DNA of 64,000 nucleotides from contig JAUYRJ010000069.1 in assembly GCA_030696845.1 (NCBI GenBank), positions 22,356 through 86,355 of the forward strand, written 5' to 3'. Each line of letters starts with the position of its first letter. Within the stretch, counting starts at the first letter, position 1. Source of the DNA: Polynucleobacter sp. (GTDB lineage: Bacteria > Pseudomonadota > Gammaproteobacteria > Burkholderiales > Burkholderiaceae). Position numbers and translations under genes: made by a program. Shown here one piece after another: positions 49,443 through 59,349 of this stretch. The notes under the pieces were generated by a model. That model was not told the origin of the DNA and ran no database searches. It saw only the letters and a program-made list of their open reading frames with translations.

Positions 49443-49748
49443 TTATTCGAAGTGGCAGACGTAATGCACTGGTGATTCCGCGCGAATCACAAAATAACCA
49501 CCCGCCGCAACTTCCCAGCTTTGTCCTGATGAGAACGCCACTTCAGGGGCGCCATTGATACTCACATGCGCAGTGCCATCGACAACCTCCATGACTTCAC
49601 GGGTGCTTAAGTCAAAGCGCAAGGTGCTTGGCAGCACCACGCCAACCGATTTACGGGTTCCGTCCGCAAGCGTAACAGTATGCGAGACACATTTACCATC
49701 GAAATACACGTTGGCTTTTTTCCCTACAGAGACATGATCAAATTGCAT
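49443..49748 (-). CDS. ppnP: pyrimidine/purine nucleoside phosphorylase PpnP (DUF1255)
   Basis: A 101-residue cupin-fold protein of the YaiE family. PpnP enzymes split many nucleosides to base and ribose 1-phosphate. The sequence keeps the family pattern: VYFDGKCVSHTV near the start, GVVLPSTLRFDLSTREVMEVV in two blocks and the C-terminal HYVCHFE. It lies between the DUF192 gene and argG and appears to be its own unit. Confidence 0.88.
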   Translation of the reverse strand: MQFDHVSVGKKANVYFDGKCVSHTVTLADGTRKSVGVVLPSTLRFDLSTREVMEVVDGTAHVSINGAPEVAFSSGQSWEVAAGGYFVIRAESPVHYVCHFE

Positions 49749-49796
49749 GGTGATTTTCTTTATCTAAAGTTCTAGTTATGTAGTGCGCTGAATATC

Positions 49797-51029
49797 TTAT
49801 TTCGTGGCCCGTTTACGTTTGGCGATTTCAGCAATCCGCATCCGCAAGGCATTGAGTTTTATAAAGCCACCTGCATCCGCTTGGTTGTAAGCGCCGCCAT
49901 CATCATCAAAGGTCGCAATGTTTTGATCAAATAACGTATTCGCTGAGTCGCGTGAGATTACCGATACCGAGCCTTTATAGAGCTTTAAGCGCACCACGCC
50001 ATTCACACTCTGTTGCGTATGGTCGATCAGGGTTTGCAATGCCAAACGCTCTGGAGACCACCAGTAACCGTTATAAATCAAGCTCGCGTAGCGCGGCATT
50101 AAGTCATCCTTAAGGTGCGCCACTTCGCGATCAAGCGTAATACTCTCGATGCCGCGGTGGGCTTTGAGCAAAATCGTACCACCAGGGGTTTCATAGCAAC
50201 CCCGGCTCTTCATACCCACAAAGCGATTTTCCACCAAATCAAGGCGGCCGATGCCGTGTTTACCGCCTAGCCGATTAAGCTCAGCCAAGAGCTCATGGGC
50301 CTTGTAGGCTTTGCCATTAATTGCGACTGGGTCACCTGCACGAAACTCGATCTCAATGATCTCGGGGGCGTCGGGGGCGTTCTCGGGGGATACCGTCCAG
50401 CGCCACATCGACTCTTCCGCCTCGGCATTGGGATTTTCTAAGTGGCGACCTTCAAAGCTAATGTGTAGCAAATTGGCGTCCATTGAATAGGGTGCGCCAC
50501 CTTGCTTGTGTTTCATTTCAACTGGAATACCATGCTTTTCAGCGTAGGCGAGTAACTTTTCGCGGGACAGCAAATCCCATTCGCGCCACGGAGCAATCAC
50601 TTTGATGCCTGGCTCAAGCGCATAGTAGCCCAGCTCAAAGCGGACCTGATCATTGCCTTTGCCGGTAGCACCATGCGATACCGAGTCTGCGTTCACCTGA
50701 CGAGCGATCTCGATTTGACGCTTAGCGATCAGCGGGCGGGCAATCGAGGTGCCTAGTAAATACTCGCCTTCATAAACGGTATTGGCGCGGAACATCGGAA
50801 ATACGAAGTCCCGCACAAACTCTTCGCGCAAGTCATCAATAAAAATATTTTCCGGTTTGATGCCAAACTGCAAGGCTTTGGTGCGCGCAGGCTCGAGTTC
50901 TTCACCCTGACCCAAGTCGGCGGTAAATGTCACGATTTCACAATGGTAGGTATCTTGAAGCCACTTCAAGATCACGCTGGTATCTAATCCACCCGAGTAG
51001 GCTAAAACTGCTTTTTTAATTTCCGACAT
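49797..51029 (-). CDS. argG: argininosuccinate synthase
   Basis: Joins citrulline and aspartate with ATP in arginine synthesis. It has 410 residues, type I. The ATP-binding P-loop is [15 protein letters not shown] at the N-terminus, with [15 protein letters not shown] and [15 protein letters not shown] following. It is 74 bases downstream of argF on the same strand and is likely cotranscribed. No Shine-Dalgarno is visible in the AT-rich bases before the ATG. Confidence 0.97.
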   Translation of the reverse strand: MSEIKKAVLAYSGGLDTSVILKWLQDTYHCEIVTFTADLGQGEELEPARTKALQFGIKPENIFIDDLREEFVRDFVFPMFRANTVYEGEYLLGTSIARPLIAKRQIEIARQVNADSVSHGATGKGNDQVRFELGYYALEPGIKVIAPWREWDLLSREKLLAYAEKHGIPVEMKHKQGGAPYSMDANLLHISFEGRHLENPNAEAEESMWRWTVSPENAPDAPEIIEIEFRAGDPVAINGKAYKAHELLAELNRLGGKHGIGRLDLVENRFVGMKSRGCYETPGGTILLKAHRGIESITLDREVAHLKDDLMPRYASLIYNGYWWSPERLALQTLIDHTQQSVNGVVRLKLYKGSVSVISRDSANTLFDQNIATFDDDGGAYNQADAGGFIKLNALRMRIAEIAKRKRATK

Positions 51030-51103
51030 GATTTATTTATTCGCTCTAGTTAATTTTTAATTCGATCGCTATTTTAAAAAAGGAAGGGGAGAACATCAAT
51101 GCA

Positions 51104-52054
51104 TTAATCCAAACGCCCACACAGTAAGTACTCCATTAGGGCTTTTTGTACATGCAGGCGATTTTCCGCCTCCTCCCATACGACACTTTGCGGGCCATCA
51201 ATCACGGCGGCGGAAACCTCTTCGCCGCGGTGAGCAGGCAAGCAGTGCATAAAGAGGGCATTGGGTTTGGCTAAGGTCATCAATTCTTCGGAGACCATCC
51301 AATTCTTGAATGCCGCCATGCGGGAAACATTCTCATCCTCGTACCCCATACTGGTCCATACATCTGTACTGACAAGATCAGCATTCTTACAGGCCTCGCG
51401 TGGATCATTGCACACCGTGAGGTAATTTGCGGCGGCGCCCGACAAGCGTGCTGGGTCTAGCGCATAGCCCTCTGGTGCGGAAAAGCGCACCTGAAAATCC
51501 AATACTTCAGCCGCCTGAATCCAGGTGTAAGCCATATTGTTTGCATCACCTACCCACGCTACGGTTTTACCTTGTATGGGGCCGCGGGCCTCGACAAAGG
51601 TAAAAATATCCGTTAACACTTGGCAGGGATGGAATTCATTGGTAAGGCCATTAATCACCGGCACCCGTGAATTGGCCGCAAACCGCTCAATAATGTCCTG
51701 ACCAAAGGTACGGATCATGATGATGTCAGTCATTCTGGAAATCACTTGGGCGGCGTCCTCTACAGGTTCACCACGCCCCAATTGCGTGTCGCGGGTATTG
51801 AGGTACACCGCATGCCCACCCAATTGATGAATGCCTGCCTCAAATGAAAGTCGAGTCCGGGTCGACTGTTTCTCAAAAATCATGGCTAAGGTGCGGTCGT
51901 GCAGAGGATGCCACGTTTCGTAGCTCTTAAATTTAGCCTTTAACCAAGCCGAGCGTGTAAAGAGGTAGTCATACTCCTCGCGGGACAGATCGGTAAATTG
52001 CAAATAATGCTTCAATTGACCTGGTATTTGGGGTTTAGCGAATGAAGTCTTCAT
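51104..52054 (-). CDS. argF: ornithine carbamoyltransferase
   Basis: Makes citrulline from ornithine and carbamoyl phosphate. It has 316 residues. The carbamoyl-phosphate motif is EKQSTRTRLSF, followed by HPCQVLTDIF and the ornithine motif FMHCLPAHRGEEV. TGGAG lies 7 bases before the ATG. With argG downstream and argD at 32245, three of the arginine genes fall in this window. Confidence 0.97.
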   Translation of the reverse strand: MKTSFAKPQIPGQLKHYLQFTDLSREEYDYLFTRSAWLKAKFKSYETWHPLHDRTLAMIFEKQSTRTRLSFEAGIHQLGGHAVYLNTRDTQLGRGEPVEDAAQVISRMTDIIMIRTFGQDIIERFAANSRVPVINGLTNEFHPCQVLTDIFTFVEARGPIQGKTVAWVGDANNMAYTWIQAAEVLDFQVRFSAPEGYALDPARLSGAAANYLTVCNDPREACKNADLVSTDVWTSMGYEDENVSRMAAFKNWMVSEELMTLAKPNALFMHCLPAHRGEEVSAAVIDGPQSVVWEEAENRLHVQKALMEYLLCGRLD

Positions 52055-52188
52055 TGAACTCTCCAGGGTGTTTTAACTTCTCTTCATTTCAAAACAAAGC
52101 CTACGTCAATCTTCCTGTGAAACGGCGGTGACACTGGTAAGCTATAACTCACTCTGGTGCTGATGTTTCAAACTTTGAGCCCGCCCAT

Positions 52189-52503
52189 TTGAACCACAAA
52201 ACCCTTTTCATCCAAGGCATTACCTCCTCAGGCAAGCCGTTTAGGCCAAGCGACTGGGCGGAACGCCTTTGCGGAGTCATGGCGGTATTTCGTCCACCAG
52301 GAGATTCCGGCGACCCTCGCTTTACCTACTCGCCTTATGCGAGGCCAGTTCAGATCGCGAAAATCAAATACGTTGTAATCGATACCCGATTGCATACGCT
52401 GGACCCGCGTGCCCTCGACTTTGTTTTGAACTTTGCCAAAGACAATGATCTATCGATCGAGGAAGCATGCGCGTTCGAACCAAAACCACAAACCCACATC
52501 TAA
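52189..52503 (+). CDS. DUF3579 domain protein
   Basis: A 104-residue protein of unknown function found mainly in betaproteobacteria, usually beside argF or rpsT. It has the RPSDWAERLCGVMA and RLHTLDPRALDFVLNFAKDN segments; the pattern IQGITSSGKPFRPSDWAERL spans the N-terminal half. No ATG or GTG upstream is in frame, so the start is the TTG at 52189. It diverges from argF. Its end faces the rpsT terminator. Confidence 0.85.
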   Translation: MNHKTLFIQGITSSGKPFRPSDWAERLCGVMAVFRPPGDSGDPRFTYSPYARPVQIAKIKYVVIDTRLHTLDPRALDFVLNFAKDNDLSIEEACAFEPKPQTHI

Positions 52504-52534
52504 AAAAACAAAACCCGCCCTAACAAGGAGCGGG
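52502..52534 (-). terminator. terminator after rpsT
   Basis: On the minus strand CCCGC (52530-52534) and GCGGG (52514-52518) flank an 11-base loop, followed by TTTTGTTTTTTT. The DUF3579 stop on the other strand is at its edge. Confidence 0.75.
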
Positions 52535-52571
52535 CTGTGGCTAGGTACTACTGATCCTGCCGATGTAAAAC

Positions 52572-52838
52572 TTAAGCAGCCATTGCCTTAATTGCTGCAG
52601 ACAAACGGGACTTTTGACGAGCCGCGGTATTTTTGTGTGCAATTTTCTTGTCAGCAATTTTGTCGATGGTCGCTTGTGCAGCAACAAATACTTTCGCAGC
52701 AGCCGCTTTATCGCCAGCATCAATCGCTTTGCGAACTGCCTTGATGGATGTGCGTAGCTTGGAACGCAAGCTGGAATTGTGCTCGTTTTGTTTTACTGCT
52801 TGCCTAGCGCGTTTGCGTGCTTGTGCGGTATTGGCCAT
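52572..52838 (-). CDS. rpsT: 30S ribosomal protein S20
   Basis: An 88-residue, strongly basic, helical 16S-rRNA-binding protein. It begins [13 protein letters not shown] and contains [18 protein letters not shown] lies ahead of the ATG in a moderately AT-rich leader. It diverges from murJ, a common arrangement in proteobacteria, and has its own terminator. Confidence 0.97.
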   Translation of the reverse strand: MANTAQARKRARQAVKQNEHNSSLRSKLRTSIKAVRKAIDAGDKAAAAKVFVAAQATIDKIADKKIAHKNTAARQKSRLSAAIKAMAA

Positions 52839-53020
52839 ATTTAAACCTGCCTATAAATTTCAATTAGTTAGAACATTCATCACAGTGAACCATCTCAATC
52901 GCTCAACAACAAAACCGCCGTTATTTCAGACTTTGCTTTAGTTGGCTCACCAAAACCCAAGATTTTACCTTAAAGGACTTAAAAAGCCCAGTTACCTGAT
53001 AAATAGGTGAAAATTAGCCC

Positions 53021-54577
53021 ATGAACTTGCTTTCCGCTGCCGCAAAGGTCAGCTCCTTCACCATGCTATCCCGCATTACAGGGCTTTTACGCGAAACCCT
53101 GATTGCCCGTAGCTTTGGGGCTTCCGAGTGGACGGATGCCTTTAATGTGGCCTTTCGGCTACCCAATTTACTGCGCAGACTCTTCGCGGAAGGGGCCTTT
53201 TCCCAGGCATTTGTGCCCATTTTGGGCGAAATTGCCAGCAAAGAAGACTCAACCCAGTCCAAAACCCTCATTAATGCCGTTGCAACCCTGCTCTTTTGGG
53301 TTTTATTGCTTACGGTAGGGTTAGGTATCGTTGGCGCGCCCATATTGATCTTGGCGATTGCCACCGGGTTTAGCGGTGGTCCGGCTTACGAGGCCAGCGT
53401 GGTAATGACCCAAATCATGTTTCCGTACATTGGGTTAATTTCGATGGTGTCGCTTTCAGCCGGAATCCTCAATACTTTTCAGCGCTTTGCTATTCCTGCG
53501 TTTACCCCGGTTTTACTCAATTTAGCCTTGATTGGCAGCGCAATTTGGCTGGCTCCTCAATTAGAGCAGCCGATTTATGCCCTAGCCATTGGGGTTTTGA
53601 TCGGTGGCGTGCTGCAACTTGTCATTCAAGTGCCAGCCTTACTGCGAATTGGCCTACTGCCTCGAGTTGGACTATTGCCCGGAGCCATCCGCAGCGCTTG
53701 GCGTAATCCGGATGCACGGCGGGTTCTGCGCCTGATGGGGCCTGCCGTCTTTGCGGTTTCGGTTGCGCAAATCTCGCTCATCATCAACACCAATATCGCA
53801 TCGCGCCTGCAAACGGGTAGTGTTTCATGGCTATCCTATGCGGATCGCCTCATGGAGTTTCCCACCGCACTGCTGGGCGTCGCCTTGGGCACCGTTCTGT
53901 TACCGAGCCTAAGCAAAGCCAATGCATTGCAAGATACGAAGCAAGCGGGTGAACTACTGGTGTGGGGCTTGCAACTTACTTTTCTACTGGCCGCACCCTG
54001 CGCCATCGCCCTCCTTATTTTTGGGGAACCCATCGCTGCAGTGCTTTACCACTATGGCCGCTTTAACGCACTGGATGTCCTCATGACTCAGCAGGCCTTA
54101 GCCGCCTATGGGGTCGGTTTAATTGGGCTGATTTTGATTAAGATTCTGGCGCCGGGGTTCTATTCGCGCCAAGACATTCGCACGCCGGTGCGCATCGCCG
54201 TGTTGGTGCTGATCTCTACCCAGTTGGCTAATATTGTCTTGGTACCCTTGCTTGGTCACGCGGGCTTGGCGCTTTCGGTTGGCCTAGGCGCCTGCCTGAA
54301 TGCCACTCTGCTGTGGATTGGTCTGCATCGCCGCGGTGCGATCGCCACGGGGTTTGCTTGGGGGAAATACCTGCTGCAATTACTCATCGCTTTGATTCCC
54401 TTATCGCTCTTACTGCGTTATGGCGCAACTGCGCACCCATGGATTGCGCTGCAGAGCGAACCCTGGACGCGCATTGGTTTATTGGCAGCTTGGATTTTGG
54501 CTGCCGCCCTGGTTTACTTCGCCGCGCTTTGGCTAGTTGGAATTCGCTGGCAGAATTTCCGGCGTCATGCAAAATAG
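53021..54577 (+). CDS. murJ: lipid II flippase MurJ (MviN)
   Basis: Inner-membrane protein of 518 residues with about 14 membrane segments that flips the peptidoglycan precursor lipid II. The start (LLSAAAKVSSFTMLSRITGL) and the RLPNLLRRLFAEGAFSQAFVP motif are typical. Loops that carry the functional arginines, such as the RLRETLIA-like LLRETLIARSFG segment, are present. It diverges from rpsT. The 3' end is followed by 5 bases before the transglutaminase-like gene, probably one transcript. Confidence 0.95.
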   Translation: MNLLSAAAKVSSFTMLSRITGLLRETLIARSFGASEWTDAFNVAFRLPNLLRRLFAEGAFSQAFVPILGEIASKEDSTQSKTLINAVATLLFWVLLLTVGLGIVGAPILILAIATGFSGGPAYEASVVMTQIMFPYIGLISMVSLSAGILNTFQRFAIPAFTPVLLNLALIGSAIWLAPQLEQPIYALAIGVLIGGVLQLVIQVPALLRIGLLPRVGLLPGAIRSAWRNPDARRVLRLMGPAVFAVSVAQISLIINTNIASRLQTGSVSWLSYADRLMEFPTALLGVALGTVLLPSLSKANALQDTKQAGELLVWGLQLTFLLAAPCAIALLIFGEPIAAVLYHYGRFNALDVLMTQQALAAYGVGLIGLILIKILAPGFYSRQDIRTPVRIAVLVLISTQLANIVLVPLLGHAGLALSVGLGACLNATLLWIGLHRRGAIATGFAWGKYLLQLLIALIPLSLLLRYGATAHPWIALQSEPWTRIGLLAAWILAAALVYFAALWLVGIRWQNFRRHAK

Positions 54578-54582
54578 ATCAT

Positions 54583-55425
54583 ATGCCAACACGTCAACTC
54601 GATTACTTCACCTCCCTCGTTGCGGAGGATGCGCACTTCCCCTTAACCGAAGCGGCAGTGGCGGTTGCGCAGCACGCCTTTCCTGATTTAGATGTACAGC
54701 ATGTCTTGGATGAAATCGATCAGCTCGGCACTAAATTAAAAGCGCGCGTTTCGCCCGACACATCGCAAGTGCAGCGCCTGCAGCTACTAAAGCATTTTTT
54801 CTATAAAGAGCTGGGTTTTGGTCCAAATGCGAATGACTTTTATGCTCCAGAAAATTCCTATTTGCACCACATCATGGAGAGTCGCCGCGGCATTCCGATT
54901 TCGCTCGCCATCTTAATGATGGAGCTGGGCCAGCAAATTGGATTGAAGATTCGTGGGGTGTCTTTCCCCAATCACTTCATGATGCGTATTTCATTGCCGC
55001 AGGGCGAAATCATCATGGATCCACTGACTGGCGCATCCTATTCCAAGGATGAACTGCAAACCATGCTCGATCCCTATTTAGATGCCAAAGGGTATCGGGG
55101 CGAAACTGCATTGCCCTTAAGTATTTTCTTGCGCGCCTCGAATAGCCGTGAAATCCTTTCCCGCTTTTTACGCAACCTCAAATTAATTTACTCAGAACAC
55201 GAACGCTGGGAACGCTTGCTTGGGATTCAGGAGCGCTTAGTGATTCTGCTGCCCGACTCCGTTGAAGAGGTCCGTGATCGCGGCCTCATCTTTGCTCAGC
55301 TGGAATACGTTCGCCCCGCGCTCGAAGACATGCAGCGCTATTTAAGCGCAATGCCAGATGCCGATGATGCTGACGAAATTCGCACGCACATCGCCACCCT
55401 CGAAAGCCAAACTCGCCAACACTAA
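54583..55425 (+). CDS. SirB1-type transglutaminase-like protein with TPR-like tail
   Basis: A protein of about 280 residues and unknown function. It has the transglutaminase-like segment RRGIPISLAILMMELGQQ and the HFMMRI block, where FPNH supplies the candidate catalytic histidine, followed by helical repeats. No active-site cysteine is obvious. It starts 5 bases after murJ; the frame is open far upstream inside murJ, but the ATG at 54583 fits relatives (MPTRQLDYF). Confidence 0.85.
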   Translation: MPTRQLDYFTSLVAEDAHFPLTEAAVAVAQHAFPDLDVQHVLDEIDQLGTKLKARVSPDTSQVQRLQLLKHFFYKELGFGPNANDFYAPENSYLHHIMESRRGIPISLAILMMELGQQIGLKIRGVSFPNHFMMRISLPQGEIIMDPLTGASYSKDELQTMLDPYLDAKGYRGETALPLSIFLRASNSREILSRFLRNLKLIYSEHERWERLLGIQERLVILLPDSVEEVRDRGLIFAQLEYVRPALEDMQRYLSAMPDADDADEIRTHIATLESQTRQH

Positions 55426-55446
55426 CCATTCTGCGTTCTTGTCGTC

Positions 55447-56421
55447 ATGCCAACTGAAACGCAAACTCCACCCATGCTCTGCATAGTCGGCCCTACTGGC
55501 GCAGGTAAAACCAGTCTAGCCATGGCATTGGCTGAGCAGTCTCGTGCGCGCGGAGTGACCATAGAGCTCATCAGCATGGACTCAGCCTTGGTCTACCGCG
55601 GCCTAGACATTGGCAGCGCTAAACCCAGCTTAGCTGAACGAGCCGCTGTTGCGCACCACTTGATTGATATTTTAGATCCGACCGAAGCCTATTCTGCGGC
55701 CCGTTTTGCACACGATGCGAAACGCCTCGAAATGGAAATTCGGCGACGTGGCAATGTTCCCGTTATCGTGGGCGGCACCATGCTCTACTGGCGTGCGTTT
55801 GCTTATGGTCTATCCGCACTACCGCCTGCCGATCCGGTGATTCGGGCACGTCTGGATGCGCGTGGCAATACGCTAGGCTGGCCAGCTATGCATGCTGAAC
55901 TGATGAAGCTAGACCCAATAACGGCGGCTCGATTAGAGCCAAATGATTCGCAGCGTGTGCAGCGCGCCCTCGAAGTACTGGAGTCGACTGGCAAACCGAT
56001 GTCTGCCTGGCTTGCAGAGTCACCCAGTGATGATGGTCGATCCGGCTCCGCCATTCCAAGCAGCTTACGGCTGGTTTCGCTAGAGCCCCTGGATCGCGCG
56101 CAGTTGCACCAGAATTTGGAGACGCGGTTTGATGCCATGCTTGTCTCGGGCTTGATTGAAGAAGTAAACGTACTTCGCGCGATGCCTGGCATTCATGCTG
56201 ATCTGCCAGCGCTACGGGCAGTAGGCTATCGCCAGGTTTGGGAATACCTAGAAGGACAAATTAACGCGGAGCAAATGCGTTACAAAGCCTTGGCCGCTAC
56301 TCGGCAACTGGGCAAGCGCCAACTCACTTGGCTTAGAGCAATCGAAGGGCGAACGGTATTTAACCCGTTTGATCAAAGCCAGTTACAGACTGCATTAGAG
56401 TACTGCGCCCAGCAGCTCTAA
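55447..56421 (+). CDS. miaA: tRNA dimethylallyltransferase
   Basis: Adds the dimethylallyl group to A37 of tRNAs that read codons beginning with U. It has 324 residues. The P-loop is IVGPTGAGKTSLA, with the substrate-binding SMDSALVYRGLDIGSAKP and the GGTMLYWRAF motif; RAVGYRQVWEYL is near the C-terminus. It links to the isoprenoid genes of this window, since it consumes dimethylallyl diphosphate. It converges on purM. Confidence 0.96.
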   Translation: MPTETQTPPMLCIVGPTGAGKTSLAMALAEQSRARGVTIELISMDSALVYRGLDIGSAKPSLAERAAVAHHLIDILDPTEAYSAARFAHDAKRLEMEIRRRGNVPVIVGGTMLYWRAFAYGLSALPPADPVIRARLDARGNTLGWPAMHAELMKLDPITAARLEPNDSQRVQRALEVLESTGKPMSAWLAESPSDDGRSGSAIPSSLRLVSLEPLDRAQLHQNLETRFDAMLVSGLIEEVNVLRAMPGIHADLPALRAVGYRQVWEYLEGQINAEQMRYKALAATRQLGKRQLTWLRAIEGRTVFNPFDQSQLQTALEYCAQQL

Positions 56422-56441
56422 ACAGCAATAGGGTGTAGGCC

Positions 56442-57494
56442 TTAAACTACGATGGTTTGGGCGGCATTGGGAGCGCGCTCTACCACCTCACCAACCACCC
56501 ACGCTTTCACGCCTTCCGCACCAAGCGTATGCAGAGCCGCATCAACGTCGGCTTTGGCCAGAATCACGACCATCCCAATCCCGCAGTTAAATACACGGAC
56601 CATTTCCGCATCGACCACGCCACCCTTCATTTGCAACCAGCGGAATAACTCGGGCATCACCCAGCTATCCCGATGCAATATGGCTTGGGTATTCTCCGGC
56701 AATACGCGCGGCACATTGTCGACCAGGCCACCGCCTGTAATGTGCGCCATTCCTTTAACATCCAACTCACCCATCAATTTAAGCAAGGGTTTGACGTAAA
56801 TTTCGGTTGGGGCCATCACCACATCGATCAAGGGGCGCCCACCAAGGTCATCACTGGGTTTTGCGCCTGCGCGTTCGATAATCTTACGCACCAAGGAGTA
56901 TCCATTGGAATGCGCGCCGCTCGAACCCAGTGCCACGATGGCATCCCCCGGAGCAATGCGTGCGCCGGTAATGATTTGGGATTTCTCAACCGCGCCAACC
57001 GCAAAACCCGCCAAATCGTATTCACCATCGGGGTACATGCCCGGCATTTCAGCTGTTTCACCACCGATGAGGGCGCATCCCGCTAGCTCACATCCTTTCG
57101 CTATGCCGCCCACCACCGTTGCTGCGGTATCAACGGTCAACTTACCGCAAGCAAAATAATCCAGAAAAAAGAGGGGCTCGGCACCCTGCACCAAAATGTC
57201 GTTGACGCTCATGGCAACCAAGTCTTGGCCAATCGTGTCATGGCGATTCCATTCAAAAGCCAATTTCAGCTTAGTACCAACGCCGTCGGTGCCGGAAACC
57301 AATACTGGCTCTTTATAGCGCTTAGGCACCTCAAAAAGAGCCCCGAAACCGCCGATTCCAGCCAAAACACCCTCGCGCATGGTTTTCTTCGCCAGCGGCT
57401 TAATGCGATCCACCAAGGCATCACCCGCATCAATATCGACGCCAGCATCGCGATAAGAAAGGCCTTGGGATTGGGTATTGGAAGGGGTAGTCAT
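56442..57494 (-). CDS. purM: phosphoribosylformylglycinamidine cyclo-ligase (AIR synthetase)
   Basis: Closes the imidazole ring in purine synthesis. It has about 350 residues. It shows [12 protein letters not shown] at the N-terminus, [13 protein letters not shown], the [19 protein letters not shown] segment (split) and [13 protein letters not shown]. The frame extends to 57530, but the ATG at 57494 fits [19 protein letters not shown] stretch of 76 bases separates it from the divergent permease. Confidence 0.96.
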   Translation of the reverse strand: MTTPSNTQSQGLSYRDAGVDIDAGDALVDRIKPLAKKTMREGVLAGIGGFGALFEVPKRYKEPVLVSGTDGVGTKLKLAFEWNRHDTIGQDLVAMSVNDILVQGAEPLFFLDYFACGKLTVDTAATVVGGIAKGCELAGCALIGGETAEMPGMYPDGEYDLAGFAVGAVEKSQIITGARIAPGDAIVALGSSGAHSNGYSLVRKIIERAGAKPSDDLGGRPLIDVVMAPTEIYVKPLLKLMGELDVKGMAHITGGGLVDNVPRVLPENTQAILHRDSWVMPELFRWLQMKGGVVDAEMVRVFNCGIGMVVILAKADVDAALHTLGAEGVKAWVVGEVVERAPNAAQTIVV

Positions 57495-57570
57495 AGAACA
57501 GCCTATAAGAATTAAGGATAAAGCACGCATTGATCGGTAGAATCATTGAATTCTAGAGGATCACCGCCAC

Positions 57571-58563
57571 ATGGCAGAAATTTTTACCCCTTTTTTGGCA
57601 GCATTCATACTTGCCTACATCCTACGTCCTGTAGCCATCAGGCTTGAAGGGTTTCGCATCCCTTTGCCGCTGGCTGCCACGATCGCGATTATTTTTGGTA
57701 TCAGCCTCGTCGCGGGGCTGCTTGCGCTCCTTGGTAATCTGCTGAGGCACGAAATTCCTCTGATTAAAACCAAACTGCCTATTTGGATCCAAAATACCCA
57801 AGCTTGGTTAGAGCCAAAATTAACCGAGTACCACATTGCTTTTAACTGGGGCGCACTGCGTGAACAGATCACTCAAAAAGTCAGCACTCACCTCAGCACC
57901 AACGCCGACGCAATCATGAGTTCGACCCTGGATACAGTCCTCTTATCCGGGAGCTCGGTTGCGCACGGCTTTGTCAATATCGTCTTAATTTTATTTGTCT
58001 TGTTTTACTTGTTAATTGATTGGTCGCATTTCTTTAAATTGCTCGAGGGCTTAATTCCCCCACGTTTTCAGAATACCGCTCGGCACCTTTGCCTACATAC
58101 CGACGGCTTACTATCGCAATACCTACGCGGGCAAATCCTTGTCATTTCGATCATGGCTACGTTTTACAGCATCAGCCTTAGCCTAGTTGGAATGGATGGC
58201 GCCATTGCATTAGGTGTCTTCACGGGCCTCATGATTATCATTCCCTACATCGGCATTACCTTAGGCCTTACGATTGGCGTGCTTTCCGCTTTGTTGCAGT
58301 TTGGCTTAGGATCTGAGTTGATTTGGGTATTAGTCGTTTTTGGTATAGGTCAGTTTTTGGAAGGGTTTTTTCTCACACCGCGCCTCGTAGGTGAGCGCAT
58401 TGGCTTACATCCTGTTGCGGTGCTATTCGCCTTAATTATTTTTGGCAAACTCTTTGGCTTTTTTGGCGTCTTGCTCGCGCTGCCTGCAAGCGCTGTTAGC
58501 TTGGTATTAATTCAATTTAGCTGGTCTTTGTATCTCAAAAGCAGTTGGTACCAGCGCGAATGA
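57571..58563 (+). CDS. AI-2E family permease
   Basis: An inner-membrane protein of 330 residues with about seven to eight membrane segments, of the AI-2E/PerM family. Family members are tied to various roles, including autoinducer export, so no substrate can be given. The central VLILFVLFYLLIDW segment and the FLEGFFLTPRLVGERIGLHP motif are typical. An in-frame stop lies upstream, so the ATG start after GAGG is secure; it begins near the first conserved membrane segment and looks slightly short at the N-terminus. TAGAAT about 25 bases upstream may be its -10. The stop overlaps the hda start as ATGA. Confidence 0.88.
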   Translation: MAEIFTPFLAAFILAYILRPVAIRLEGFRIPLPLAATIAIIFGISLVAGLLALLGNLLRHEIPLIKTKLPIWIQNTQAWLEPKLTEYHIAFNWGALREQITQKVSTHLSTNADAIMSSTLDTVLLSGSSVAHGFVNIVLILFVLFYLLIDWSHFFKLLEGLIPPRFQNTARHLCLHTDGLLSQYLRGQILVISIMATFYSISLSLVGMDGAIALGVFTGLMIIIPYIGITLGLTIGVLSALLQFGLGSELIWVLVVFGIGQFLEGFFLTPRLVGERIGLHPVAVLFALIIFGKLFGFFGVLLALPASAVSLVLIQFSWSLYLKSSWYQRE

Positions 58564-59342
58564 TAAAGCCCGCTTTACCCCGTCAGTTCGCCTTAGATCT
58601 CAGCCGTTCCCATCAAGCTACCTTAGAAAACTTTTTGCCCGGTAGTGACAGCGCGCTGCTATCTGCCTTACGAAGTCTAGTTAAAGAATGGTCAGCCCCT
58701 TCTTATAAAGAAAACCCATCCACCCCAGAGAACCCACTCAATCACCGTTGGATTTATTGGTGGGGAGAGCCCGGATCAGGTCGTAGCCACCTTTTGCAAG
58801 CGCTGGTCCACTCTGCGGAGCTAGCCTCACTCCAGAATTACTACCTGGCCAGCAATGAACCGGTCAGCTGGGTTAAATTAGAAGCGGATTTACCCGCGCT
58901 ATTGCATGCTACCCGTCCAACGGTAATTGCGGTAGATGACGTGGATCGACTAGACGAGCGCCTCTGCGGCGCGCTCTTTCGTATCATGAACATGGTTCGC
59001 GAAAGCAGTCATCTCCATATCTTTATGACGGGCAATGATGCGCCTGCGAACCTGAAGCTCCGAGAGGATGTTCGAACCCGCTTGGCCTGGGGTCTCGTGT
59101 TCCAAACGCAGGTATTGGGAGACCATGAGAAGATACAGGCTCTTGAACAGGCTGCAACCGAGCGTGGGCTGGTTTTATCGCCCGATGTGTTGCCCTGGTT
59201 ATTGAATCGTTTTTACCGTGATATGCCCAACTTAATGGCCTTACTGGATGCGCTAGATGCCTATTCCCTTGAAACCAAACGGGCGGTAACCCTTCCCTTG
59301 GTGCGCGAGCTACTGCAAGGCACTGGCCATTCCACTACTTAA
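58560..59342 (+). CDS. hda: DnaA regulatory inactivator Hda
   Basis: A DnaA-like AAA+ protein that, with the DNA-bound sliding clamp, stimulates ATP hydrolysis by DnaA to limit re-initiation. It has about 260 residues. It begins RQFALDLSRSH, with a Walker A of GEPGSGRSHLL (an arginine where most AAA+ proteins have lysine) and a Walker B of VIAVDDVDRLD. No DNA-binding domain follows, as expected. Its ATG overlaps the permease stop. AI-2E permease next to hda is the pattern in other betaproteobacteria. Confidence 0.9.
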   Translation: MIKPALPRQFALDLSRSHQATLENFLPGSDSALLSALRSLVKEWSAPSYKENPSTPENPLNHRWIYWWGEPGSGRSHLLQALVHSAELASLQNYYLASNEPVSWVKLEADLPALLHATRPTVIAVDDVDRLDERLCGALFRIMNMVRESSHLHIFMTGNDAPANLKLREDVRTRLAWGLVFQTQVLGDHEKIQALEQAATERGLVLSPDVLPWLLNRFYRDMPNLMALLDALDAYSLETKRAVTLPLVRELLQGTGHSTT

Positions 59343-59349
59343 TAAACCC